Of a stretch of 64,000 bases of DNA, positions 48,341 to 60,338 are shown in pieces. The translations under genes were made by a program, and so were the position numbers. Under the pieces are notes generated by a model. It ran no database searches, had not been told where the DNA came from, and worked only from the letters and a program-made list of their open reading frames with translations. Numbering within the stretch: the stretch's first letter is position 1; the number at the start of each line of letters is the position of its first letter. Source of the DNA: Lasiosphaeris hirsuta (lineage: Eukaryota; Ascomycota; Sordariomycetes; Sordariales; Lasiosphaeriaceae); contig JAUKUA010000001.1 in NCBI GenBank assembly GCA_030549175.1, positions 1,116,001 to 1,180,000 on the forward strand. Reading direction: 5' to 3'.

Positions 48341-48691
48341 CTTGAGTTACGGAGGGCGGAGTTGCTTCCAAAAACCTCCAGTCGCCGTCAAGCAGTGTCG
48401 ACCGATGAAAACCAGGGTACTGAACGTATCGTGAAACCTATCGAGATGTGAGTTCCACAACAAGCCGCATGGGTTGCCGTGAAACTGCGAGTGTCGAAGA
48501 GGGAAGGCGTCTAGAGCAGCGAGTGCAGAAGCGACTTCTTTTCACGAACGATCAGACCGGTTGACAGAGCGGAGACGGCGACTGGAGTAGAGTATATTCT
48601 CGCAAGAGGCATTGTGTGTGTGTTTCGCTGACGAGAGCGAGGGGAAAGGAGGTTATATGGCAGCTACTGTTCTACCATACGGGCGGAAGGC

Positions 48692-48742
48692 GGGTGAGGG
48701 TGAGGGAGGGAGGGAGGGAGGGAGGGAGGTGGGTGGTGGAGG
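48692..48742 (+). repeat. G-rich tract with quadruplex-forming pattern upstream of the cyclin gene
   Basis: At least seven runs of three or more G are separated by 1-3 bases (GGGTGAGGGTGAGGGAGGG and on through four more GGGA units). The tract is about 350-400 bp upstream of the cyclin start codon. The cyclin sense strand is the C-rich one, so the G-rich strand is the template. Confidence 0.75.
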
Positions 48743-51700
48743 GGAGAGTCGCGAGACCGAAGTCGCAGCAGCGGCGTGCCGGGGTCGAGATGGGTGTTGT
48801 GGTGTTGAGGTCTGGATGCAGGCTATGCAGGTACGGTACGGGCAGCTTGGTGTGGCTGACGACCCGAGGTCTTTAAATGTGGCCGGCGAGTATGGCGATG
48901 GCCTGAGGAGAGCAAGCACTGTGACTCCTATGGGCGCGTGTCCCAAGGGGCGATGTGGTCGGGTAACTATGGGGTGGCCCTGGTCTGTCTCGATGACTCC
49001 TCTGAGGGTTCAGGGTGGCGAGGGCCTAACCGACTCTTGCCGCTGGGGGAAACAGGTGGCTCCAACTGGCAGGCGTGGTGCGACGGAAGCCTGAAGCGAT
49101 GGGTCTTTCAAGCGCTGTGGCGACCCCCCCCCCCAAAAAAAAAAAAAAAGTGTCACGGCCGGCTTTGGATGAGCACAAAAGGATGAGTGATGAGTGTGAG
49201 AGTCTGAGTCTGAGTCTGAGTCTTTCTGTTGCTTGTCTCTTTTCTTTTCCTGTGCCTTCTTTGAGCCACGTCCACAGCGGGCTCTCTCGGGCTCTGTTGA
49301 GTCTTCTTTTTTTCGGGTCGGATTGGTAACGCAGCCAGGCAGCGGGTGGGGAGAGGGCAGAGGCGCAGAGTTTGAGCTTCGGTGGTTCCGCGTTCAGCAC
49401 GACGAGGGACGCCGAGGCTTATATTCTTGCACGGGGCCCGACAAACGGTTGAGGGTCACGGTCTGTTGGTCTGATGGTTTTCCTTTGTCGCAGGGAGCAA
49501 GTGAATGCCGCGCGAGAAAGGGAAACGTGCTAGACAAACAGGCAAGGACGCATTGGAATGGGAAAGGACAGAATAAACGTATTGAGAGGAGATGGGTATG
49601 GATGGAAAATAAATAAAACCACGGCAATTAAACTTGATCCGGAGAGAGAAATATACAGATCTCACAAGCAGACTGCTGAAGAGTCGCCCTTCCTAGATCT
49701 TGAAGTTGAGCATGGCTGCAGCAGTGCTCGATGGGGGGGGAAGGAGAAAGGGAGGGTGTTTCGGCATGGTTCGTGGGTGCCGAGCAGTTTTGAATGGGGA
49801 CGCTTCTGGAGATGCTTGTTAGGGGAGTCGGGATGGGGGGTGCCACTGCCAGCGAATTGCCAACTGCCCTGCTAGGTAGAGAGACAGTACATCCCACCTC
49901 ACCTCGCTGCAGCATGGAGTACATTGGAGGCCGGCGTGCACCAGGCCGCCTACCATTTTCCTAACAGCTGGGGCCGAAGCACCCCCCTTGCACCGCCGGC
50001 CGTCGTTCTACTTTCTCACCTCATTCCCCGGTCTCTTTCCCGCCCGTTCTGCTCCCATCTTCGCCTCCGATATCTGAGATGTCTCCTAAGAAGCATCCGG
50101 CTAGATAACCTTAGGGGATACCGTGAAGGGACTTGGGCACCCTGCTAGAGGGCGCACAAGTGCTAGTGCACACCGAGCGGGTGGTGATACTGCTCTCTCT
50201 ATCACAGGAAGCAGGTAGGTATGTATCGACACCAAAGCTGCCGGCACCCTGGCCTCCATTTCGCTGCGAGACGCTCGCCCAGTGGAGCCAGTTTCAACTC
50301 GTGGTGGGATGCGATGAGAACTGGCAAATCGGCGGCGCATTGATTGGCCTGACGCTTCCTGCACGACGGCGGGGCGATATTCTAGTTGCGCTAGGTTGTG
50401 TGTGTGTGGCCAGTTCATCCATCCATCCAGAAGCAGCACAAAGCCAAAATTACCCCTGTCTAGCGCCGACGCACCAACCGTATGAGGCCTAGTGTGTAAA
50501 TGATGGCGCAGATGCATCATCAACACCCATCAGCGCCGTACCGCTGTTGATTTGATCCTGCCGCAGTCACTGTGTTCCCCCCTCCTCGTCTCTCTCATTC
50601 TCGTCCGGAAAGACGACATCACCTTTGTGGTCTGCTCATGTTCATGCGTCGCTTCGACAGTCAAAATGGTAGAAAATGCGACGCCCTCAAAAGGAGACGG
50701 AAGACGCATGAGATGGGCCGACTTGCTCCATGTAATCTCCCGTCTTCTGTTACAGCGTCTGAAAAGCAAATCAATTTAGCATTTTACATCATCGCCGATG
50801 GGGGTGAGTTGAGTCACACACGACCCAGCCGTCTCTCATCAACGGACAACGGTAGAGCTGAGCTGAGATGGATGTTATGGTGACAGGGGTGGGCGGGATG
50901 AAAGCAACAGGAGAGGTCTTGGGGGAATTGCCACAGACACTCTCACTCGCCCTCCAAGAAATCGGAATCGGAAACGAAGGCGAGATCCGTATTACCTGCC
51001 GTTTTCACGCCAGTTTTGGCCTGCTTGTCCACACTGTCGAGTTTGCTTCCAGGCGCTTTGTGTTTTCATTGTAGGCGGGCAATGGAAATCCCCTCCATTC
51101 TCAGCCTTCTCGCACCACATGCTTGTGTCAAGGTTGCCTCATCATCGAGTTCACGGGGACCTTGATCACGGAATACCAACCCCGCCGTAAAGTTTGACCT
51201 CATTGATGACGCTGAGTGCGGTCAAGGCGTCATTTATTAACGGCAGGCCACCTGTTTCTTTGGGTAGGAAACCCTTATGCCATAACCACGGGGTAAACGA
51301 AACGGGATCCCTCTTACCTTGGATTACGTCCATTTTGTAACTTTTACAAACGTTCGCAACATCTGAGAGGTCGAGGAGCGTATTTACGGTTATGCGCTTA
51401 CCAACAAACCAGGGCCGGAGTTTATAGGCGTGTGAATTGGCAGCCTGTTCTGCGATAATTACCTCTTGCGGCAGAAAGCTCAAGCCCCAAAGGCAAGCCC
51501 TCCTCATCATCGCCCCCCTAATCTCGACCACCACCAGGTCATGCTGTCGCAAAAAAAAAAAAGAGGTTGAGTCTGCAACAGTCAACGAAACCCTGCTTCG
51601 CCCAGTGACGCATTGCGGGCGAGCAATGACACTCTTTTCGCATTTTCATTGTCTCCCAACTCATCTCCATTTTTTTGCCTCACAGCCGCACCATCAGTCA

Positions 51701-54700
51701 TCAACCCTACCACCCAACCAAGGCTTTGAAAGTGCCGAGTTAAATTTATCGCAGAAGCAAGGCACAGCCTGCAAGTTCTTACTACTACAGAGAGCGAGCG
51801 TTTGGTTGCCAGGCGGCTCTGAGGTTGTCAGGTTGCCTTTCACTTCGCATCTTTGTCTGCATCTTTGTCTGCATCTCTCGAGTTGTCAGGTTTGTGAGAA
51901 TTGCGCAAGCCAATGCAGGCAGCGTAACTGTTTCGAAATATCATGTTTGCCATCTACACCCTGCGCAGCACGAATACGCCTTGCACGCCCGCTACGAGAG
52001 GAGCCGGTGGTAAATTTGCTTTAGGTAGGGAAAGAGCAACAACATATCTCCACCGCCCCGACTACCTATCTCCAGGTCATCTGAACCCGGCCAAGGAAGG
52101 CAGCATTCCGAGACTCGATTGTCTACAAATGCATCTATATTTGACCATGATGCAGGTTCTCGTCGCCGATCGCGGTGTCAAGGGACGCAAGACCAAGTTA
52201 CGCGACAACTACCCCACAGTTGGCAACTATGCGGCAGCCAAAAGCAGCATGACACCAAAGAATAGAGAAACTCGGGCCTTACCCCGGGACTGGGCTGTGC
52301 TAATGTGTATCAAAAGCCTCATCAATGCCCCTCACACAGCCAGCGTGGATGCCGTCAAAGAGCTAAGCAAGCCATTAGCTGACGCTCGAGGGGGGCAAAC
52401 ACTCGGAGTTCGGTCAACAACGAGAGGTTGGCGTTGATGTTGATATTTCATATGCACTGGCCGTTTCTTCTGGCTGGCTATCATGAATGCTGGGTGAGAA
52501 GGACGCGTCTTCTGCGACCCGGCCAGGGCGAGCCCCACGCAAACGAAGCCCCATCTGGGTCTCTATCTGGGTCTCCATCCGGACGGCCATGTATGTACAT
52601 GGCTCTCTCTCGCCGGCCGGCACTGGACACTTGCGTTCAGACAACTGGCTATCACCAAAACGAAAACGTGTGGGCGCGAGGAGCAGGAGCACAGGCAGGA
52701 TACAGGATAAGGATGGAACGCCCAGAGATGAATAGGAGCCCTCAAGCCACAGACAGGAAAGCATAGTCTTGGCCCTCGTTGCCGGGCCCCGCGATGCTGC
52801 TCTCATTCGCCACCGCTCGTCCTCCCCTCCACCTCGCCCTCGTCGACTGGAAGACTAACTCAAAGCTCCAAACTCCCCCAACTCTAAGTTTCCAGCGCAC
52901 CACGGAGATATAGACCACCGTAGTGCCGTGCGAGCAGCACCCCTCCCTTGGGCGGACTACGGCGCGCGGCTTGTCCGATTGATGCTGCATATGCTGGATG
53001 CTGCCCGTTTCTGCACGCCAGCATCCCAACATCCCTTTCCCTCCTCCCACTACCACCCTTCTTACCAAACTAGCGACAATTTTCTGTACAGCCTGTTGAC
53101 CCAATTCTGCCCAGCCAGGCAAGTGGGGAGGGTCGAATCGGAACCATTCAACTTTCCTCATGCGATGCCTGCTGTACCCAGGAGGGTATTAGGAGAAAGC
53201 TCGTCATGGCGGCATGGGGGCGTGTTCATTTTGCCTACCCACCAGACCCGAAGCCCCCTCGCAGCCGCAAAGAACGCACGGGATCGAAAGGGATGGGGAG
53301 AGGGACCAGATGGGAGGGGGGAGGCTTATTACGGGAACAGGCTGGACCCCACAAACTGCGAGAGTGGTGATGAATGAGAGAGCGAGTATGCGTAGTAGTG
53401 TGAAGAGACACACAGAGTTGCTGCTGGGCTGGTTGCTGTTCACGGAAACGATGGCCGCCCGGCGCCTCCAATCAACATGACGGCGGGCAGCCCCCTTTGG
53501 CACCCCGCTTGCCCACAACCTTGCACCCACCTCCCCCTTTGCACCACACACCTGACGACAAGTTCGGGAAAAGGAGCTGATGTGGTCTCGGGGATCCGCA
53601 TCAGCCAGCCATCGGTAGCAGCAGGTATCAGCAGCAACACGAGGCAGAGACTCTATGCTTCGATCTTGTCCGTGTGTGGTGTCGGTCCCGGTTGTCAGTC
53701 GGTATCGCTCCTCTCGAGGCTGGCCAAGCCCATGTCTGGCAGCATCTACCAAGTACCTTGCCGCAGGCTACCAAGAGGTGAGGGCGCCGAGACGGACGGC
53801 CACCCGCGATGCAGAGCAACCCAACAAATCATGACAAATGAAGCCAAAAGGCAAGAAGCCCATCATGTCGGCGTCATGTCGTGCGCCGTGTCTCGCGAGG
53901 CAGACAAGCCAGCAGACAGCTGTTCACGTCCATTATTCACTCCCACCGGGTCGCCTTGTCTTGTGTTCGCGACGGTGTTTGGCCAGAGTCAGCCATGCCG
54001 GACTGGAGGGACGTAAGAGGGACAGTTTAGTAAGGGGGGCTTGCTGTCGTCGTCGTCGAAGAGGGTCGGCGGCGGCAACCTACAGCTTCCGTTGCCTATC
54101 TGACTGTCTGTCGGTCTCGCTCGTCTTCCTGATCTGGAGAAAAGCTTGCTGGCGCCCCAATCAAGACCAGGCACTATCGCATCGCCAGGACACCCAAGCC
54201 AGCTTCTTCTTCCGGCTATGAGCCGGCCCTACAGCAGCCGGCCGTTTATTATGAGGCAGGGATGGCCAACCTCAATCTTCGAAACGATGCTGGGCCATTT
54301 GGATTTTAGCCTTCGTGCCTCCCTGCCGCACGAGCCAATCACGGGCGCATAGGGGCCTGTTCCACGACGATGACTCAACCGACTCTCTCCTGAACACCAC
54401 TTTTTCACTTGGCCTGGCACTCACACTGACACTCAACGACCCTCCCGCCCAAAGCCCGATTCCCAGCACGATGGAGCTGGCCAATATTTCTTTTTCTCTC
54501 ACACGCTCTGAGATTGTGAGGTCCGCGATATCGGATGGTAGGTGGTGTGCCTGGGGGGCTGTTTTGGCCGAGTAGCCATCTGTCCATCTGCCCATTCTGT
54601 ATAGGTGTGCAGTGTCGCTGTTGCCGTCTGTCTGTCTCGGCTCCATCCTATCACTATGGGACGAGGCCTCCTCAGCCGTGCCAACACACACACCACAGTT

Positions 54701-57012
54701 TCCACAATGCGATCATATGAGAGTGCAGAGTTTTTTCAAGGAGAGCAAAACTCCAAGACGCCAGGCTAGACAGTACAAGCGACGAGGAATGATTGCAACA
54801 CTGCCAAACTGCGTAGCTCGCAAATAAAAACACAGGCACAAGGGCCCCCATCCATGCAGCCAGTCGGCAGTGAAGGGCAGCATCACGTTGTCGTGGGCCG
54901 GTGCAAGAGGACCATTTCTTACATGGAGTCAGCGTCTCCTGTTGTCTGTTAGAGGATCGCACCACCACCACTACATACATACACACAACAAAACGCATGG
55001 AACAAATACATGCGGCACCGACAGCGGCCAAACAGCCAAACACACGGTAGGCAACGCAGGGTCTGCGAGGCAGTGGTGTCGGTCAGGGATAACCAGGGCG
55101 ATTCCACTCGGTGGGTTTACCGCGCGCAGGGCCCCAGCAGCCTGAGAGCGAACAGAAAGCAAGCAAGAGAACCAATAGAACCTCTACCTTGACAAACAGC
55201 CGGCGGGCTCAACCGCAACTGCAGCGGGCGCTCCCAAGCTGCAGCGAACTCTACAGGCCGGCTTTGCCGCCCTTAGGTATTTACAAGCGCCCAGCCCGAC
55301 GCCTGGATTGCGTATCTAGTGTACTGCGCACCCAAGGAGGTGCATAATTGTGGTTTGCTGATATGGTTATCAGAACGAACAGCAGAACTGGGTGCTTATG
55401 GCGCTCTTGTGTATCGCAGCGGCCAATGGATTAAACAAACAATCCCCCTTCAGCGCGGGGTACCATAATCCAAGGCAGTAAGTGCTTTACGCCCGGATCT
55501 GTTCAAGCAATGCTTGTTGGCTCAGCCAGCTTTCTATGCGATACGATCCCAAGGCCTGCCATGTGATGCGGGGAATTGTCTTTGGGAAATCCAGCAGCGC
55601 GAGCGGGCGATGGGACCCGGGTGGGATGGAAAGAGGAGACGCTTCGAGAAACTTGTCTTGCGGTCTACCAGGCTTCCAGAACAGGCTGCAACAAGTTTTG
55701 GATTGTTCCCCCTCCTTTCAAGGCAATCAAGAAATCCTTCAGGAATCGTCGACAAACTTCTGTCCTTATTCCCACACGCAGAAACCAGGGCTCCCCACCA
55801 TGCGCTGGGACACGGCACCCAGATTACCCCGCCGCAACGAAACACTTGTCTGTGTAGTGCACGTTGCTGCCGGGGCTGATATGCTGATCGGGCGGATCTG
55901 CCGGGATGCTAGAGAGGAACGCCGCTATCTCAGCCTGTCTTTGGCTGCGTACTTGCACTCGGCGCTATCCGTAATAATCGACACGATTCGTATTCCGGAG
56001 TGTAAATCCGGATTCCATCCAGGCTGTGGTGGCTTGCCGCTGAGGATGCGGCGACGATGGGCTGAGGACCGACGGATCTGCCGTCTATCGTCTGTCTTTC
56101 AGGCGAGCGAGCAACACCAAGGCAAAGCAAGCCACGCCAGCCCAGCATGACTGGGGAGATGTGGATACGGGGGGCCGGATGCCAGACAGACACTCGTGAT
56201 GCAGCAATACAGACTGGCTGGGATAGCTGAGAGACTCGGAGCTGGTCATCAGTCGGACAGGGCTGCCGCAGAGCGCAACAGCCAGCAACAACCAAGTATG
56301 GGAGCCAGCAACGGTCATCAATCAGCCCTTCCCGCACAATTGCCCAGCTCGAGTCCGCAGCTTGTCTCCAAGGGTCCAGCTCCACAGGGTTGGCGTGTCA
56401 CGGTGTGGCTCCGGGAGTTGAGATTCGTACCCTCACGAGACCCGGAGGCCTTTTTTTCGGAGGACCAGATCCGAGCCGCTGCGATACTACTGACCACTGC
56501 ATATGGAAAGCATGCAACGAGTGGGCTGCCGCTGAGTCACTGGAGGGCGCTGCCGACCACGGAGTGTGTCGAGACCTAATGCGGCGGAGGGTTTTGCTTG
56601 GCGCCTGTGTTTAGCAGGGGCAGTCGGGGCTTGGGAGGCCAGTGACGGCCAGTGGAACTTGGCCCACAACCCGATTCTACCCCATAGCAGTCGCAATGCC
56701 TCGTGCGACAAGGTCGAGGGTTGCTGATGACCATTCGACGGCGGGCAAAAACACGGATTGCAAGCCGGTGTCGTCGGCACGCCCCGGGTCGGTGCTGGTT
56801 TGCTGGCGTGCACCGCTCAGCCTGCATTCACGCTGGCGCCTTCACAGCAATACACGATACACACTCTCACACATGGCTCATCCAGCCTATTTTGCCTCAC
56901 CAAGGGAAGCGACCGAGCAGACTAGGTCAAACAGGGTGGATCAGAGAAGCGCGCTTTTTTTATGACTTCGCCTCTTGTCCGAATGACCAGAGTCCGAACC
57001 GGACCTGATCAC

Positions 57013-57186
57013 CGTGGGTGTGGGTGTGTGTGAGCGTGAGCGTGAGTGAATCCCATCAGGAGTGACAGGATCGGTGGGTTTTCGGGTAGCGCAGGCAGCA
57101 GTCTCACCCTTACACTCACTCACACTCCTGCTCAGCGACCAGCTTCACTCACCACTCACCTCACCCGCCGGCTCACTCACTCACTC
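57013..57186 (+). repeat. GTGAG and CACT simple repeats facing each other
   Basis: GTGTGGGTGTGTGTGAGCGT and following GTGAG units near 57013-57047 are followed by CACTCACTCAC units at about 57115-57186. The two blocks are roughly complementary and could pair. Confidence 0.6.
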
Positions 57187-60100
57187 GCCTGCTTAGAGAC
57201 TCAGGGGCTGGCGAAGAGCGAGAGCGAGAGGCGTGCTGAGAGTCCGGGTCAGGTTTATTGCTTACCTTAGCTGACGTCCCGACGGCGTTTTGGGAATGGC
57301 CATCTGTACGCCCATTTCCAGTCTTACCAGTCACAGGATTCTCCTATCCGGCCCAATCCAAGCCCGCAGATGCGGAATCCGGGGGGGACCCAGGGCTAGC
57401 CTCGTGAGACACGGCTGACAGAAAACCCTCCGCAGACATCAGAGTCTGAGTGCGGGGTCATCATGAGAGCGGCGAGGATGGAGTCGATTGCTTGTCTCCG
57501 AGGGTCTCATTTCCGCCAGAGGTATTGGTTGATGATGAAAAGGGCTCAGCGCAGTTTCTGGGTTTTCGATTGCCGAGGCTGGCCGCCGTCCGCCCCCTGG
57601 TCTCACACCTCGTGGTCCAGGTGTGGCTGAGAGCTCTCAATCCACCATTTCCATTACCGGACTCGTCATTCGGTGGCCAGACTCACTAACTCCAAACAAA
57701 TGAACCCCCGGCCTGGCCTGCCACGGCCCGCTTGCCTTCGGGGTCCGCGTTTGCGCTACCAAAGCTCAGCTCACCTTGTGACTCTGGGGTGTTTATGGAG
57801 AAAGGAACGACTGTGAGTATTTTGCCTCCTTCCGAGCGAGGATGGATTTATGGTTACGTATCTGCGAGACTGCCTGTTATGGCTTCTGATGCCGAAAAGG
57901 GCATCAGCTTTCATTGTGAAGATGACCCATAAGCTAGGAGAGTCTGCGGCTTAGCCACCTAATGATACAATCCTTCGAGCTCCTCTAGGCATACAAGCCA
58001 GCGCCGAGTTTTTGAGTCGCCTTCTTACGTCTTGTCTGTCTAGTTGACAACACGAAGTGATGATACATCGGGGAGGTGGCGGCGGCAAGACGCAACTTCG
58101 CCGTCGTCGGGGTTGAAGCTAACCCAAACAATGACATATCCACCTCGATTCAAGCGCAATGACGCATGTGTTGGAAGTAGTCCCCCGAGCACACAATGCG
58201 CGGTTGGATATCCAGGCAGGACACTGAGCGTGACATGATACCAGATGATTCACTAGGAATATATTGGTCTCCCATTCCAAAGAGTACAACAAAGCAGAGC
58301 CACGGCTGCTCAGCTGATGGGTAGCACCCAACGCGGCGGCAACATCCGTTGGGGTCTACTAGTATGGCTTCCGCCGATGATTCCCGCCGAACGCTTCCGC
58401 CGGGGCGGAGGATGGGATGGATGCCAGCTTAAGTAGGCTAATAGGTGACAGAAAATAATCTCCTAGTGGCATCGTACCGAGATACATGGTATATTGATAC
58501 ATATCCTCAGAGTTGAAGCTCCCTAACTTCATCCCGATGATGCCTACCTACTTACTCGTTTGCAGCATCGTCTCCCCATCCCATAAACACCTGCATACGA
58601 CAACTTCAATAATTCAGGTAGATGTGGGTACACCGCCCTTCGCCATAGAGAGGAGACAGACGCCTGGCTTTTCCTGCAAGCCCCGGTCGGGGGTAGGAGT
58701 CCTGTAGGTGCTTCCTAAAGGCTTCACCAACGTCCACTGCATAAGCACACACGGCCTAGACATAACCAACAAGTTGACAGCCAACAATCAGCCACCCCCC
58801 GGCCCCTCTTTAGTTTCAGTTTGCGAAGTCAGTTTTTTTTTCTCTTGCTGGACCGTATTTGCAGGAGCCATAGAGGTGTCGACTTTTTTTGGACTTTTTC
58901 TTTTTTTCCTGTGGAACTCCCAATGAGATTATTGTCAAGGGGAAAAGGGGGAGTACAAACATCATCACCAGTGATGGCGTCTGCAAGGCATATTTTTTTT
59001 TATATTATACCGCTGTGGGCAACACGAGAATACAGGTAGTAATGGTCTCGACTTATATTTGGAAAAAATACGCAACTAGCCGGTCAGTCCATTGCGATCC
59101 TGCCACCGGCCCGCTCAAACTTATATCCACGATCGGAACCTGAAGCTAGACATCAAATCCAGCCAAAGCATACCACCTCCAGTCCGAGTTAGACGAGATG
59201 CCTGAGTTGCCTTTAATCTACAACCCCTCCGCCAAGGCCCTGATGATGGATTCGAGTAGGCGCTTTTGAAGCAACCAGTATACACAAATAGCACCTTCAA
59301 AACACATCAAAGCACCGTGGAGCGGTTGATGTTATCGGACATGTAGTTTGCGAGACAGATCCAGGTACCTGGGCCCTGGTCTCCTATGTCGATGTTGAGA
59401 ACAAAACACACATATCACCCATGGAAAGACTATGTAATAATTACTTACCTATACAACAACTGTCCTACAAAAAGTACCTTGGAGTTAAAACGCTATACCC
59501 GGCCCTTTTCAGTGGATATATGTTTATTTCTTTCTCAGATGCTCACGTCGCTGGGTGACGAAAAACACCAAATCACACTAACATTACTCTACGCCTGCGA
59601 TCGTGGATTGGCGTCACATACAGGAGGAATCCTTGGCCCTCGCAAACCTCGATACGCTCAAGGCTCATTGAGCCGCCGTATGCGTAATTGGCCGTGATGA
59701 CCCTGCCGGCGACGGGCCAAGTTTTACATCGCAACTCTGAGTCTCCCAAGTCATCGTTTTCCAGAATGGGCGCAAAGCACTGCCCTCTATCATCTACTGT
59801 AGCTCATACGTCATCGCACACGCTCATAAGCAGTACATTGTCGCGAGGTCATTGGAACCAAGCAGTGGGAAACCGCACAGTTGGCAAGCGTTGTAGTAGT
59901 AGTCGATCCGTGCCGCCGCATGCCGCTTCAACACGCTGCAGTCTCAGCAACACCCAGTGTTGATGGTGAGTGTGACACTTCATCCATATCCTCCGAGTTA
60001 TTCTCCCAGGGCCTGCAGCAATCGCGTCGAGAGATCGTGACTGTTTTGACTCCAAGATTTGTTTCTCTTGATCTAATCATACACGGCCCCTGATTTGGCC

Positions 60101-60338
60101 AAGTGAACTGTGGGAGTGCAAAAAAAAAAAAAATCGCTGTTTTCTTCGCTTTTTACCGCCTCCTTCTCGCATCCGTAAATCGTCCTCGCCGTCTTTTTCT
60201 TCAGCAAAGGGAGGCAGTGAGAAAAGTAGAAGAGCAAACTCAAAGACAAAGAACAACATCGCAAGACCTCCATGTACCCGCTCCACCCATCCCAGAGCAG
60301 TCCCAACCGCACCAACCAGCCGATTTGCCTGATCCAGT

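Larger units (their letters stand above)
48341..60338. other. 12.0 kb gene desert on the 5' side of the cyclin gene
   Basis: I translated and read this stretch on both strands and found no recognisable protein, tRNA or rRNA. The longest candidate is a 139-codon minus frame at 51166-51585 (see findings). Features seen are a G-rich tract at 48692-48742, a C run followed by 16 or so A at about 49126-49149, A runs at about 51550-51561 and 60120-60133, and (CACT)/(GTGAG) simple repeats at 57013-57186. The left part is presumably the promoter and leader of the cyclin. The right end is the 3' flank of SUB2. Confidence 0.55.
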
